Source of the DNA: Neoarius graeffei
Lineage: Eukaryota; Chordata; Actinopteri; Siluriformes; Ariidae
Assembly: GCF_027579695.1 (NCBI RefSeq)
Contig: NC_083596.1
Coordinates: 13,226,798-13,290,797 of the forward strand
DNA length: 64,000 nt
Direction: 5' to 3'
A model generated the notes under the pieces. It was not told where the DNA came from. It did not search any database and was given only the letters and a program-made list of their open reading frames with translations. Shown piece after piece: positions 1-25,859 of this stretch. Every line of letters begins with the position of its first letter. The first letter of the stretch is position 1. The position numbers and the translations under genes are program-made.

Positions 1-8
1 TTAGGTTT

Positions 9-145
9 TGCACGGTGGTGCAGTGGTTAGCACTGTCCCCTCACAGCAAGAAGGTTTCGAGTTCGAACCTCACGGCCGACAGGGGCCTTTCTATGTTCTC
101 CCCGTGTCTGCATGGGTTTCCTCTGGGTGCTTTCCTGCAGTTGGG
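9..145 (+). mobile_element. V-SINE (HE1/DANA-like) 5' fragment
   Basis: This is the tRNA-like head of the commonest SINE in the window. It has the box A-like gtggtgcagtggttagcac, the box B-like gagttcgaacctc, and the start of the conserved body ending near tttcctctgggtgct. Similarity to the longer copies stops near 145, so the body and tail are missing. It is diverged and probably old. Confidence 0.8.
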
Positions 146-670
146 TAGAATACCCAGCTACTGGTTTTGTACAAGACGGTGCATTCTTAGTTCCAATCCC
201 AGGCCCAGTGTGAGATTAGTGTGAGCTAAAATGGTTATTAACCTTCTGAAAATAAAGTCTATACAAGTTTTATTTATGGCACAGGTTCCCGACCCTGGTC
301 CTGGAGAACGCCTCTGGACTGAATGGTTTACAGTGGTTTAGCCCCATCATTGAACTGAACTAAGTTTGATCATAATTTTGCCTTTTAAGACACCAATAAC
401 AGTAATTTATCGGTTTTTAGAGTTAAAGATCAAAGATTATTGCTTGTGTTTGTTTAACATTTGATATATGACACGACTGAACATACGAAATACAAGAGGA
501 AGTCAGAATCTCTTCAAATTATTACCGGCAATTAATTATTCACGTCAAACGGTACTAAAGATGAGAATTTGACATCATGCCAAATTATTACCGGTGAACC
601 AGAATATCGTTCTTAGAATGACGATTGCATCTTTAGAATGTGCTTTGAAACTGCTCTGTTGAGCTGCATA
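146..670. other. intergenic stretch, no feature seen
   Basis: AT-rich sequence between a SINE fragment and a Tc1 element. I see no long open frame, no repeat family I can name and no RNA gene. Confidence 0.5.
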
Positions 671-2144
671 TACTAGTGCATCTCAAAATTAGAATACCAT
701 GAAAAAGTTCTTTTTTTCATAATTTAATTCAAAAAGGTAAACTTTCATATATTCTATATTCATTACATGTAAAGTGAAATATTTAAAGCCTTTTTTGTTT
801 TAATTTTGATGATTATGGCTTATAGCTCATGAAAATCAGAAATCCAGTATCTCAAATTATTAGAATATTCCCTAAGATCAATCAAAAAAAGGATTTACAA
901 TACAGAAATGTCCAACTTCTGAAAAGTATATTCATTTATACACTCAATACTTGGTTGGGGCTCCTTTACCATGAATTACTGTATCAATGCGGTGTGGCAT
1001 GGAGGTGATCAGTCTGTGGCACTGCTGAGGTGTTATTGAAGCCCAGGTTGCTTTGATAGTGGCCTTCAGCGTATCTGTATTTTTGGGTCGGGTGTGTTTC
1101 ATCTTCCTCTTGACAATACCCCATAGATTCTGTATGGGGTTCAGGTCAGGCAAGTTGGCTGGCCAATCAAACACAGATATATCATGGTCAGCAAACCATT
1201 TGGTAGTAGTTTTGGCACTGTGTGTAGGTGCTAAGTCCTGCTGGAAAAAGAAATCAGCATCTCCAAAAAGCTCGTCAGCAGATGGAAGCATGAAGTGCTC
1301 TAAAATCTCCTGGTAGATGGCTGTGTTGACTTTGGACTTGATAAAATACAGCGGACCAACACCAGCAGATGACATGGCACCCCAAATCATCACAGACTGT
1401 GGAAACTTCACACTGGGCTTCAAACACCTTGGATTCTGTGCCTCTCCACTCTTCCTCCAGACTCTAGAACCGTGATTTCCAAATTAAATGCAAAATGTAC
1501 TTTCATCTGAAAAGAGGACTTTGGACCACTGAGCAACAGTCCATTTCTTTCTCTCCTTAGCCCAGATAAGACACTTCTGACATTTGTCTCTGGCTCAGCA
1601 GTAGCTTGATATTAGGAATGCGAAAGTTGTATCCCCTTTCTTGAAGATGTCTGTTCGTGATGGGTCTTGATACACTGACACCAGCCTCAGTCCACTCCTT
1701 GTGAAGCTCTCCCAAGTTCTTGAATCAACTTTTCTTGACAATCCTCTCAAAACTGCGGCCATCCCTGTTGCTTGTGCACCTTTTCCAGCCACCCTTTTCA
1801 GCAATGACCTTTTGTGGCTTACCCTCCTTGTGGAGGGCATCAGTGATCATCTTCTGGACAACAGTCAAGTCAGCAGTCTTCCCCATGATTGTGGTTGTGT
1901 GTACTGAACTAGACCGAGAGATACACTGTGTTCATACTGTTTTACTCAAACTCGAAATGAAATATTCTAATATTTTGAGATGTTTTTTTTTTTTTTGTAC
2001 TGTATGCCATACTGATTAAAATAGAAAAATGCTTGAAACATTGTGTAATGAGTCTATAATATATAACATTTTCACTTTCTTAAATAACTGATGGAAAATA
2101 TTGAACTTTTTCACAATATTCTAATTTTTTGAGATGCACTACTA
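671..2144 (-). mobile_element. Tc1-like transposon, copy A
   Basis: The ends are inverted copies of agtgcatctcaaaa(t/a)tta, read near 675 on + and near 2140 on -. TA dinucleotides lie at 671-672 and 2143-2144, as expected for a Tc1/mariner target duplication. The length (about 1.47 kb) is normal for the group, and one transposase gene is encoded on the minus strand. It lies upstream of the first cdca5 exon that I can place. Confidence 0.9.
944..1886 (-). pseudogene. Tc1-like transposase, copy A, broken
   Basis: The minus-strand start MGKTADLTVVQKMIT at 1886 is the usual N-terminus with a helix-turn-helix. The frame is lost through the middle. The last 159 codons (1423-944) are open and carry the catalytic core: a block with WGAMSSAGVGPLYF, then QQDLAPTHS, then PDLNPIQNLW. 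In Tc1 enzymes the last block is normally NPIE, with the third catalytic acid. Here it is Gln, so the copy would be inactive even without the frame breaks. Confidence 0.88.
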
Positions 2145-2641
2145 TTTCTACATGCAAACCCTTGATTTGATTCAGCGAGCTAGTTGGAGTTTCTTCAACT
2201 ACTTTTTAAATTAGCTTACATAAGTCAAATGAAAAATCCAGTCAGAAACTTCTTCAAACGTTCCGTCTTTAAAAAAAGCTCCATTCTCTTTAAATCTAGA
2301 ATGATCAATCATAGACACGTTTGATCAACTTTATTCACAAGATGGGGCGAATACACTGGGGGCAAAACCACCAGATACCAACTGGACATTTTGGTGCTTT
2401 CCCTGCTCCAACACGCACATTAACGCTTTAATTTTGCTCTGAACACGGAAACAATTACAGATCCAAACATTAATGGAAGCGCGTTGCTGGTTTGTACAGA
2501 TGAGGATCAAAGACAGAATGTTTGCACTGTTCTTCCATTATCAGTCCAATCCTTGAAATTATGCGTAGATGTGACATTGTCATCTCCAGATAGACACACA
2601 ACATATTCTCTTTCTCTCTTCAACTCAAGAAGAGCTGTGAT
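2145..2641. other. intergenic stretch, no feature seen
   Basis: Unique-looking sequence between two transposons. A short first exon of cdca5 could lie here or further upstream, but nothing could be chosen on sequence alone. Confidence 0.4.
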
Positions 2642-2980
2642 TGAGGGTGTTTTCACACCTGGTCCCCTTTAAAGGAACCAGACTCAGTCCTCTTTAAGTG
2701 GACCAAAAAGTGGACCAACAGAAAAAGAACTCGGTTCTTTTTGTGTTCACACTGAATTTATTACAAAGAGGACTGGGTTCTCCTTCTGGTCCAGTTAAGC
2801 TTTGATGGGGCCTCAGTCCTCTTTCTGTTCACACCAGGTCCTAGAGCCCTCAGACCCCCAGTGCACGGAATTCTGGGTAATTTTCTCTTGAATCAAAATG
2901 GCTGCTGCCATGCTTGTCCTGCTGTATTCTTTGATCAAAATAGTGCGGATTAAGGAAAAATAAAATAAATTTTTATATAT

Positions 2981-3809
2981 AAGTGCTGTCAAGCGATTAA
3001 AATATTTAATTGCGATTAATGTCACGACTGTCATAGTTAACTCGCGATTAATCGCAATTTAATTGCACATTTTTGTCACATGAAAAATCATTGTAATTCT
3101 CTTATCAGCATAAAGTGAATGGGCTTGCTTTGTATCAATGGCTTTTTTTTTTTTATTGCAGAGCATAACACGTCTTGTCACAGCCACTGACATCCATAAC
3201 TTCCATATTAGATGAGAAAACCAAGGGATGAAAAATAAAGTGCATATCACTGTGAAAATAAAGTTTTATTTTACTCTTCATTAGTTTCTTTTGAAGAGAA
3301 GTATTTGCCATAAAAGAAGAAAAAAACAGATAACAAAAATAACATTCATCATACGTTCAAAAACATTCATCATAGTGTGGCACTGTATTCTCTAATTCTC
3401 ACTGCTTATAACTCTACACCTACCCGGTGGAGATGAGCTGGGAAACTGAAGGAACAGTATTGAAAAGTATTTTTTCAGTCTCACCTGTGAAAGGTAATCC
3501 CATGTGATCTCGTTTGGACAGTAAACCTGTTGGTACAGTTAAATGCAGCACATGAATGAGGCATCTTTATTAGACGGGTGAAGAATCTCCACTTTGCCCC
3601 ATCCAATATGGCGGCGAGGATGTTTATATGTCTATGCCTTCCTCCATCACTCACACGTACTCTTATTGAAGCAGCGCGCGACAAGCCTCAACAGGAACTA
3701 CGGGTGACTCGCAGGGCCAAATTAGAATTTGCGTTAACGGCGCTATTTTTTTTTAATTGCGTTAAATTGAGATCGCATTAACACGTTATCGCGTTAACTT
3801 TGACAGCAC

Positions 3810-3810
<1 letters not shown>
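2981..3810. mobile_element. nested THAP-type element (AGTGCTGTCAA ends)
   Basis: The ends aagtgctgtcaagcgatta and ttaactttgacagcact are inverted. Flanks ttatatat (2973-2980) and ttatttat (3811-3818) form an 8-bp target duplication with one difference. Subterminal DNA is full of cgattaat/attgcg motifs. An 8-bp duplication together with a THAP-coding exon inside fits the P superfamily, or a hAT that carries a THAP domain. It sits inside the element at 2645-4301 and so is younger than it. Confidence 0.75.
3481..3564 (-). pseudogene. THAP zinc-finger N-terminal exon, transposon-derived
   Basis: The minus strand reads MPHSCAAFNCTNRFTVQTRS and then HGITFHR, ending in an AG|GTGAG splice donor. The C-x4-C pair and the FHR ending match the first exon of THAP DNA-binding domains. 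The other zinc ligands (C-x2-H) are not found nearby, so only the N-terminal half survives. It belongs to the surrounding 8-bp-TSD element rather than to a host THAP gene. Confidence 0.6.
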
Positions 3811-3814
<4 letters not shown>

Positions 3815-3873
<59 letters not shown>

Positions 3874-3881
3874 TTATTTTA

Positions 3882-3919
<38 letters not shown>

Positions 3920-3943
3920 TTATTTTATATTTATATTATTGTG
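3815..3943. repeat. (TA)n microsatellite
   Basis: Long run of alternating T and A, with two interruptions of ataaaaatattattttat that are copies of each other, so the tract also grew by local duplication. Confidence 0.9.
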
Positions 3944-4304
3944 GCCGACTCATCAATCAGTAAGTTCAGAGAACTGTAAAGCGGCTGTGGTAAGTTCCAA
4001 AAGGAAGTTGAGTTTCCCTGCTACAGTCACGTGACCAACTACGGCAAACGAAGAAGGTTAAACTACAGTGAAAAAGGCGAAGTGAACCCGGTGCGCTTTT
4101 TGTTCACAATGCGCAGATTAGGTGAACCGTACCGTTGATTTTTAGCGAACCGTACTGAGACCACCTCCTGAGGTGGTCTCAGTTCGGTTCGCTTTAAAGG
4201 GGTCTGGGTACGGTTGGAGTGTTCACATATGCGCAAAAAATGCTGAGTCCTCGATCTGAGTTCGGTTAGATGGCTGAAAGGGACCAAGTGTGAAAACACC
4301 CTGA

Positions 4305-5034
4305 CTAAATTAGGTGTGTTTGGAGGGGGACTCAAACATGCAGGACGGAGGCTTTATGAAGACTGGGATTTCCCAGCAAGAAAAGTTAAAACAGGCTCAA
4401 TGTCGAGCAGCTTTAAGGTGCGAGGAGACAGGAATCGGGGGAATCAGGAAAACCGCTATTTATATGACCTGAATTTACAGAACTATGATTTGAGAGTGAT
4501 CATTCAGACATGAATTCAGATGTGGATGCAAAGCACAACCAAAGAGTGGAAGAAAAATGACCATGAAAAAGAAAATGGAAAAAGATGATCTCAAAAATCC
4601 AAAACAAGCAAGAGAAGACCTGAAAAACTCCACATTTAGTTCTGGACGTTTCACTGTAACCATCTTTGCCCGTTTGTGATGATGAAGGAAAGTGTTCAGG
4701 ACCGAGGCTAATGCGTCTCTATGCACTTAACTGTATGTTGGTTTTGTATTTTGAAATAAACGAATTGTGTTCGAATCGTTTAAAACAAATGAAGTGCTTA
4801 AAACAAGGCAAGTGTAAGTTTTTAAAGAAAGTTGCTGATATCAGTCCAAAGTTTCTTAATGACTGTCTGAAGACTAAAATGTGAAACAGGCTCAGGGCGT
4901 AAAATACAAAAGGGACAGTTTTAAATAACGACTCTTTGTGAAATGTGAGTAGTTGGAGCTTGTTAATTTGACATGTGCTTTATCCTACCTCGACTCTCAT
5001 CCTTTCCTAATGAAGCCAATTTTTGTTTTCGTAG
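4305..5034. other. region just upstream of the first placed cdca5 exon
   Basis: No transposon that I can name. The missing first coding exon of cdca5 must end with one base of a split codon (phase 1) and be short. Several ATGs (for example near 4339 and 4399) were tried, but none gave a donor in the right phase. The stretch ends with the acceptor tttttgttttcgtag at 5034. Confidence 0.4.
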
Positions 5035-18986
<13,952 letters not shown>

Positions 18987-19205
18987 CACGCCAGAACAGC
19001 TACAGATACGGTTCATTCCCCAGGGACAAGTGAACAGAGACGCAATCCTGCTTCAGCATGAATTGCTTCTGTACAAGAGTTCATATCTGAGGACTGATTC
19101 AGCAAAGTTGTTGATTAAAGATCTGGAGAAATGGAATAAGCCGTGACGTTTGAGGGTAATTTTGCTCTGTAATATGTTGTAGTATTTCTCTTTCCTTTCC
19201 ATGTC

Positions 19206-19211
19206 AATAAA
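19206..19211 (+). terminator. cdca5: polyadenylation signal of cdca5
   Basis: AATAAA, 220 bases after the cdca5 stop codon, is the first such hexamer in the 3' UTR. It is followed by a T/G-rich stretch. Confidence 0.6.
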
Positions 19212-19229
19212 GCAGATCAGACTGTATGA

Positions 19230-19612
19230 TTATTTAACCTAAGGTTTAAATTTGTGCTTATTTTCCTCGTACCTTCTGATGTCAAAACAGATATAAGCAG
19301 TGCTACCTGTTCTATTTTCATGGTTTTTATTTTTCTCTGTCTAATTCTGTAGAAGTGTAGTTCCGTTCTTGTTCATCATTAGGACATGAAACATGGTCGC
19401 TTATTTTTAAAGATGTTCTAATGTTGTATTAATGCTTTGTATTAACTAAACCAAGCAAAAAAACCCAACTCATTTTGACTGATTTTTCTCCTTGTTTACT
19501 GTTGTCTTTATAATGCACGCTACATTCAGCTGTTCACTCTATTAGACTATCCTTTCAAAGCATCAAGGAAATTTATCGCTAGATTAGTTGTTCAACGTGT
19601 GGTTGATGGACT
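19230..19612. other. intergenic stretch, no feature seen
   Basis: AT-rich DNA after the cdca5 3' end with no open frame or repeat that I recognise. Confidence 0.4.
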
Positions 19613-20060
19613 TTTTAGCTCATCCGGCTGCAGGCCAGGCCAGATGAGCTTGTGTGATCACGCGTCGCCCATTATCGTCTGTCCACAATTTACAAAAATC
19701 GCTACTCGTCCTACAGGATTGATCGGATTTCGATCAAACTCATATACAGTGTTCCCCAGGTGGCTGTGCATAAACGTTGTCGACAGTGGCGCCACCTGTC
19801 ATATTTACGATTTTATAGGTGTCTGAAGTTTTTGGGTGACTCGTCACATTAAACGCTACTGTTCGTAAACTGCTAGGATGTTTTCACTGAATCACCCAGA
19901 AGACTCTAAAGACATGTTCCAACAAGAATTGTTCACCAGGTGGCGCCACCTGCCACGGATACAGCTACATAAGAATTGTATGCAATTTCATAAAAATTGC
20001 TACTTCTCCTATAGGATTGATTGATTGGATTTCAAACGCACACAACAACAGTGGCTGGTA
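19613..20060. repeat. hairpin-headed interspersed repeat, unclassified
   Basis: It starts with an imperfect hairpin, agctcatccggc...gccagatgagct (19617-19650), followed by non-coding sequence in which phrases recur: ctactcgtcctacaggattg at 19700 and ctacttctcctataggattg at 19998, and gtggcgccacctg at 19787 and 19942. Similar hairpin heads occur at 47138 and 53925. The class is unknown. Confidence 0.5.
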
Positions 20061-20394
20061 TGAGCTCCAGCGTCATTGAGGCTTTTTTTTTTTTAAATAT
20101 GAAGATGAGTCAAATGAAAACCTTAAAAGTGCAACATAAATTAGACACACAGACTGTTTGTTTTTTACTTGAGGGATCCAGACATTCATTAAGTACTGGA
20201 AATGTAGATTATAGAGGAGAAAAATGCTCTTTGATGACATCTATTTACAATTATCAATGCAAAATAAAAATGGTTTTCAATTAACTCATCCTCGTATGTG
20301 TATGAAGTTCAGATATACATTCATAGACCTCTTTTTTTTTTTTAATTAGGAACACTTGTATACCTACTTTCCATGTTGTGATCAACTCAACCAA

Positions 20395-20802
20395 TCACAT
20401 GGCTGAAAAAAGACTATGCTTTTCCAGTATGGGTGATCCTGCACCTACTGTAGCGTCAGATTCCTGTTCTTGGTTGACAGGAACTTGATGTGGTCTGCTG
20501 TTGTAGCTCCTCCGCCACAGGGTTTGACATGACATGCATTCTGAAATGCTTTTCTGTTCACCATGGCTGTAAAGAGTTATTAGTGTGACCATAGGCTTCC
20601 TGTCAGCTCGAACCAGTTCTCCGAACTCTTTCGCTCACAAGATGTTTCCACCCACAGATCTTCCTCTCACTGGATGTCATTTTGTGGAAAAAATTATAAG
20701 CTGTTTTATTGGAACAACTTTATTCACTGAGCTACTGCTGCATGATCAGCTGATTGGGTAATTGGATGAATTAGCAGGTATACAGATGTTCCTAATAAAG
20801 CT
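20395..20802 (-). mobile_element. Tc1-like remnant, family G
   Basis: The minus strand codes for GEQKSISECMSCQTLWRRSY and NSRPHQVPVNQEQES, a transposase middle part (second helix-turn-helix). Toward 20800 the terminal phrase gtatacagatgttcctaataa marks one end. It is heavily decayed and internally deleted. A second remnant of the same family lies at 36745-37130. Confidence 0.75.
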
Positions 20803-20814
20803 TGAAGGTAATAA

Positions 20815-21743
20815 GGCAACAACAAAAACCATCACAGTCATGTTACCGGAAAACTGGAAAGTGCAAAGTCCTCACTCCCATGGTAGAAAACTTGCTCTTA
20901 CAGTATAAACCAGTAACACTGGAAAGTCATTTCGTAATCATGAAATAAACATCTCCAGAAATAATAATAATAATAAATCTGTTGTGGTTTGTTATTGAAA
21001 TTACTACAACTGACATTTTGGTAAAGAAAATGATATATCAGAATACCGATATATTGCCCCTCACTCCAATTAAAAAATGATTTGAGCAAAAGTGAATTTT
21101 AAATAGAGACAAAGAAAAATTTCTAGTTAGGTTTCTTTTGTTAAAGTAAGTCTTTATATCGTGTCTCCAACAAAGCCGACAAAGAAATGTCCTCCTTACA
21201 GATTCATAATGGGAATAATAGGCAAATAACAGACATGAACATGTCCGTATGTTTTGTCCATATCTGCACTGACAGTTCATGGTGTAACTTTGTTGGTGTC
21301 CTTCCTTTCTCTTTGCTGGAGGGTAACATCACTGTTCTAGTGTCATTGATTATCCAGGAAGGATGTGCTGTATTACACAGCTGACCATTGATTGGTTTGT
21401 AGGGGACTAAAAGACAAATGGAAGCTGAGAAGCCGATATCAGAACAGCTCGCCTTAGTTGAAATGGGAACATTTGTGACAGATGTTGCTCTTATGCTGAT
21501 GCTGATTGTAATTTTTAGATTTAAATGAGTTTTAATCCAATCTGTGTGAACGGGTCACGTTTTCTTAAAAACATTCCTTATGTGCTGTATATTTTGGCTA
21601 CGGAAACCCTAAACCATAAAATATATCAGACTACAGTACTATGTTACTTATTAATAATGTGTTATTTTTGATTGAATAAAACACTCAAAAATATATTAAG
21701 ACTGGCATGTAATTCTTCTTCTGTATGCATTTTGCCCAAGTAA
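20815..21743. other. intergenic stretch, no feature seen
   Basis: AT-rich, with only short chance open frames. No named repeat found. Confidence 0.4.
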
Positions 21744-21925
21744 GCATGGTGGCTTCACAGCAAGAAGGTTCCAGGTTCGGACCTCATGGCTGACGGGGAC
21801 CTTTCTGTGTGGACTTTGCATGTTCTCACCGTGTCTGCGTGAGTTTCCTCCGGGTGCTCTGGTTTCCCCTACAGTCCAAAGATGTGCATCTAAATTGGTG
21901 TGAATGTGTGTGTGAGTGCGCAGAA
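21744..21925 (+). mobile_element. V-SINE, diverged
   Basis: gcatggtggcttcacagcaa, then ggttccaggttcggacctca and the body through ttcctccgggtgctctggtt to acagtccaaagatgtgcat. The box A region and the 3' tail are lost, and many substitutions make it one of the older copies. Confidence 0.8.
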
Positions 21926-22237
21926 AGGAACTGGCCACTCTACTGCTGCAATTCTGGCCAAGTCAACCAAACATGTTTCACCTCAAGCCCAGATCGGGTT
22001 CGGCAGTGATAACAATGACGAAGCGAGATGCTGCTTTAGTGGGATTTAGCTGATACGTTGTACAAATGTGTTCACTTATGGTATGTGTCAAATTCATATG
22101 GTCAAAATGGCCACCATGACCTTGATTTAATTCCATTAATTTAAGTGTTAGGAGTCAAAATAATATAAAGAAATGTCAGACTGTGTGATAACTTGAAAGT
22201 AATTAAGTGAAAATAAAGAAATAGCACTTAACATTTT

Positions 22238-22389
22238 TTTTTTAAAGATATTTTTGGGGCTTTTTCACCTTTATTGGATAGGACAGTGTAGAGACAGGAA
22301 ACGAGCGGGAGAGAGAGACGGGGAGGGATCAAACCCGGGTCCCCGGATTTATGGTATGGCGCCTTATCCACCTGAGCCACGACGCCCCC
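22238..22389 (-). mobile_element. second tRNA-derived SINE family, perfect target duplication
   Basis: On the minus strand, tggctcaggtggataaggcg and cccgggtttgatccctcccc form a tRNA-like head. It is followed by a body with ctctcccgctcgtttcctgt and cctatccaataaaggtgaaa. CACTTAACATTTT at 22225-22237 and 22390-22402 is a perfect 13-bp target duplication. Another copy, on +, is at 45970-46130. Confidence 0.9.
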
Positions 22390-22420
22390 CACTTAACATT
22401 TTGTTGACAAAGGGGTTCAG

Positions 22421-22767
22421 TGGTGTAGTGGTTAGCACTGTCGCCTCACAGCAAGAAGGTCCTGGGTTCAAGCCCAGTGGCTGACGGAGGCCTTTCTGTG
22501 TGGAGTTAACGTTCTCCCTGTGTCCGCGTGGGTTTCCTCCGGGTGCTCCGGTTTCCCCCACAGTCCAAAGACATGCAGGTTAGGTTAACTGGTGACTCTA
22601 AATTGACCGTAGGTGTGAATGTGAGTGTGAATGGTTGTTTGTGTCAATGTGTTAGCCCTGCGATGACCTGGTGACTTGTCCAGGGTGTACCCCGCCTCTC
22701 GCCCGTAGTCAGCTGGGATAGGCTCCAGCTTGCCTGCGACCCTATACAGGATAATGGATGGATGGAT
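22421..22767 (+). mobile_element. V-SINE, nearly complete
   Basis: Runs from tggtgtagtggttagcactg through ggcgagg-type body, ttaactggtgactctaaatt and gggataggctccagcttgcc to a (GGAT)n tail. GGGGTTCAG at 22412-22420 and 22768-22776 is a 9-bp target duplication. The first few bases of the head are missing. Confidence 0.9.
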
Positions 22768-22789
22768 GGGGTTCAGGGAGTCTGTACTT

Positions 22790-23131
22790 GGCATGACGCA
22801 AGTATCTTCTTCCTTGGCCAGCACTATTGCCAGGTCAGGGTCTATGTGGACCCGACTGATCCACATGTCATATTAATTGGAGCATAGTTTTATGCCAGAT
22901 GCCCTTCCTGCCACAAGCCTGCCTCCCATTTTTGGGCTTGGGAAACAACCATTCACATCCATGGACAATTTAGAGTAGCCAGTTAACCAGAGCACCCAAA
23001 GGAAACCCACACAGACACGGGGAGAACATGCAAACTCCATACAGAAAGGCCCCCATCGGCCACTGGGCTCAAACCCAGAACCTTCTTGCTGTGAGGCGAC
23101 AGTGTTAACCACTACACCACCGTGCCACCCT
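22790..23131 (-). mobile_element. V-SINE subfamily with tccacatgtcatatta tail
   Basis: Minus-oriented copy: the head is the inverse of gtgttaaccactacaccaccg (ends about 23129). The tail side reads ccagatgcccttcctgccac with tgatccacatgtcatattaa, which differs from the main family. The same tail occurs in the + copy at 53022-53337, so the two form a separate subfamily. Confidence 0.8.
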
Positions 23132-24239
23132 GTTGCCTTGCAAGTATATTTATGTAAAATTCAGTTTTTAATATTCACTTAATGTGAATTGTTTTTGGTG
23201 AGATTATGTTGCTGTTTCAATTTATTATCCTGGATGTCATACAGTAAAATATGTGGTGAAATGGATTAGCGTTAGGGTTAGGGTAGGTCATGGCCACAGA
23301 TGAATAAATATTTGTTGACGAAAATGCATTGTGTCATTGCTGTAATTCAAATTGATTCCCAATGATTCCATGTACAGTATAATTCAGCGACCTCTTGGCA
23401 TACAGCTTAGAGTCAATAATGACCAATACAAACCAGCTACAAACCAATTATTACAGTTCATTCGAATACCCACAACAAACCAGCGAGAATAAATACAAAT
23501 ACTCTAGATATTGTTACAGCTTTACAATTGGTGATATTTCATTTCACATATTATACATTCTTTTAATACACATAAATACCAAACAGGGAGTAAACTGATT
23601 CCATGATTTCAGTTGAAAGTCTGACACATGTAGTGTTGCTAAAGCTACTTGATTTTGCCAGGGGCAGTTGGTTAAGTTGAGTAGGAATTATTGACATTGG
23701 CGTGGAATTGTATTGGAAAATCACAGCCAGGAAAGTGGAGGGGTGTGGTCAGAGTTTAGGGCTGATAGAAAAGTTGTGATGATAGACGTATTTTCTCACT
23801 CATCATGAACCTCATAACTATGCTGCATTGTCAGGATTAGCTCACCGCGGCGGAACGAATTGGGATTCTTATATCTTGACATTTTTTAACGACTTTATTA
23901 CCATTTCATGGTTAAGGTAAGGCTATTGCTTTTTCTCAGCAGCATGATATTCTGGATGCAGTTTGTTGTTTTTTATTTATTAATAACAGTGAAATGAAAT
24001 ACAATATTCAAAATCTTATCTGTAATTGAGAATGTAAAAATACTTACTGATTGTTACAAAAAGCTGACGCTGGAGACTCATTCTATAAATGGGGCTTGTC
24101 ACCACAAAATGAATCCAATTGGTCAAAAAATGAAAAGTTGTTTTATTGGATATTCTAAATTTACAGTTAATTATCTTTTAAAACCTAATTTAATTTATCT
24201 AGAAGTTTTTCTAGATTTCTATTCTCTGTTTATCCTGTA
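23132..24239. other. intergenic stretch, little seen
   Basis: No gene found. It contains agctgacgctggagactcat and tataaatg near 24062, a motif shared with 14018 and 63917, so part of it may be an unrecognised repeat. Confidence 0.4.
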
Positions 24240-24367
24240 ATGATGCTACTGGAATTTTAATTTCCCTGAGGGAACCCACCCAAAGGGATCAATAAAGTTC
24301 TGTCTAATCTAATCTAATCTAATCTAATCTAATCTAATCTAATCTAATCTAATCTAATCTAATCTAA
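24240..24367 (+). repeat. retroposon-type 3' tail with (TCTAA)n
   Basis: ttaatttccctgagggaacc, then ggatcaataaagttctgt, then (tctaa)n at about 24300-24367. The ccctgagggatcaataaagt phrase is a usual 3' end of fish LINE/SINE copies, so this is probably the end of a truncated insertion. Confidence 0.6.
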
Positions 24368-24663
24368 AAACATTTGTTATTTGTTGAATTTACTGCAGCA
24401 AGTCCAGAGAAATTAGTGAAAATGTTTAAGGCATCATCATCTTAATAGAAAATCAAGTTTAGAGAAAATCAGCTGTAAACTTTGGGATGTGCAAATTGAT
24501 ATTAATACATAGCAAATTAATGCATTATTGTCATATTTAGTCATATTTATAAGTTGTTTTACATGTTGGTTGCGGATACATTATAGATTAAAAAATGTAT
24601 TTACAGCAAAATTACAAAAACAGTATGCGGGTCATTTTTTGACACTCTCCTTTCAAAGGGCCA

Positions 24664-25213
24664 CAGTACTGTGCAAAAGTCTTAGGCACCCTATTTTTTC
24701 CGTAAAAACTTTGTTATAGATTTCTGTTTTATGACTTGTACATTATCGAGTCAGTACAAAAACATTTTAGAGTCCAAATGTTCATTTTCCAACACAAAAT
24801 TAAATGTTACAGAAAAAAAAAACAGCTTGTACCTGAGCAGCATATTCCATAAGAGAGCACTTTTTAGATTAAAAAAGAAAACATAATGAAACCTACTGGG
24901 TTTTGGTGCAAAACTAAGAAGTGAGTGTGACAGTCAAAGTGTCCGGAAGAACTGGGACTGGTTCTGTAAGATGCTCAGTAAAACCTACAGCTCATTTCCG
25001 CATAAAACTGCACTCGTACCTCAGACTACTGTTTTTTTTTTAAAGCAAAGGGTCGTCTCACACCAAATATTGACTTTGTTTCATTTATTATGGTTTACTG
25101 CTTACTATTCATAGTACTTTTTTAATGTTGAAACATTTAATTTCATTATTTTTAAGGCATTTTTGGTCGACAGCATTTCTTTACATGTCCTAAGACTTTT
25201 GCACAGTACCGTA
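24664..25213. mobile_element. Tc1/mariner-type MITE
   Basis: The terminal repeat acagtactgtgcaaaagtct with taggcaccc at the left is inverted at the right as cctaagacttttgcacagta. It is 550 bp long, with no coding sequence. The ends match a known fish Tc1 type, so this is a short non-autonomous copy. Confidence 0.85.
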
Positions 25214-25859
25214 TATCTCGGAATGAACTTTTGCGACACTGGACTCATTTTGTAGTGACGCCCTGAATGCTAAGTAAACGTCTCTTTGCAGAGACTCCAC
25301 TATATTATATATTTTTCTTTGCTAAATGTTTTATCCGTTTATTATTAGCCTTAGATTATGTACATTGTCCACTATGCAAGTCCCTGTAAATTAGCTGTTA
25401 CTATAGAAATAACAACATATTAGAATGAGCACTAATATTAACCGATCATTTGAATTCCAGCCAGTACTAGAAAATTAAACACCACCTTCTGGCCAACTAG
25501 GCTGACTAAGACTTCGAGGTCTGACAGTTGGTGGAACTGTCAGAACATGAGACAGAGCATCACTCAGATAACAGAAAAGAACAATGGCCAATTTTCAAAC
25601 ACATCCTCATCATAAGTCAACTCATCACCACCAACACTGTCATGGATCCCACCTGACTGAGAGGTATGAAGATGTATGATTAGAAGCATATGATGTTTGT
25701 GATTAATGCTATTTAAAATTGGGGTGTGGTTTGAGCCTATATCACATAAATAAATGCGACAATTGTCACATAATCTTATAAACATAACAAATATGTACAA
25801 AGAGATGATTGGTATAATGGTGTAGCACGTAACGTTGGTGTCCTATAGTGTTGGTGTTT
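25214..25859. other. intergenic stretch, no feature seen
   Basis: No element or gene recognised. The upstream exon or exons of the His-rich gene starting at 26148 must lie here or further away, but none could be chosen. Confidence 0.35.

Larger units (their letters stand above)
2645..4301. mobile_element. non-autonomous DNA transposon with GGGTGTTTTCACAC ends
   Basis: The termini GGGTGTTTTCACACctgg and its near-perfect inverse at 4280-4301 bound a 1.66-kb element, with TGA on both sides (2642-2644 and 4302-4304) as a possible 3-bp target duplication. Subterminal parts carry many ggacc/ggtcc and cggttcg repeats. No transposase is visible. A second element (2981-3810) and an AT microsatellite sit inside. 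A 3-bp duplication would suit a PIF/Harbinger-like family, but TGA is not the usual target, so the class is open. Confidence 0.7.

Noticed and set aside
4399-4416. ATG TCG AGC AGC TTT AAG before GTGCGA as first exon of cdca5
   Set aside because: It ends in phase 0, whereas the exon at 5035 needs a phase-1 partner; the donor is also weak.
23275-23286. gttagggttagg, a telomere-like phrase
   Set aside because: Only two repeats; no interstitial telomere tract.
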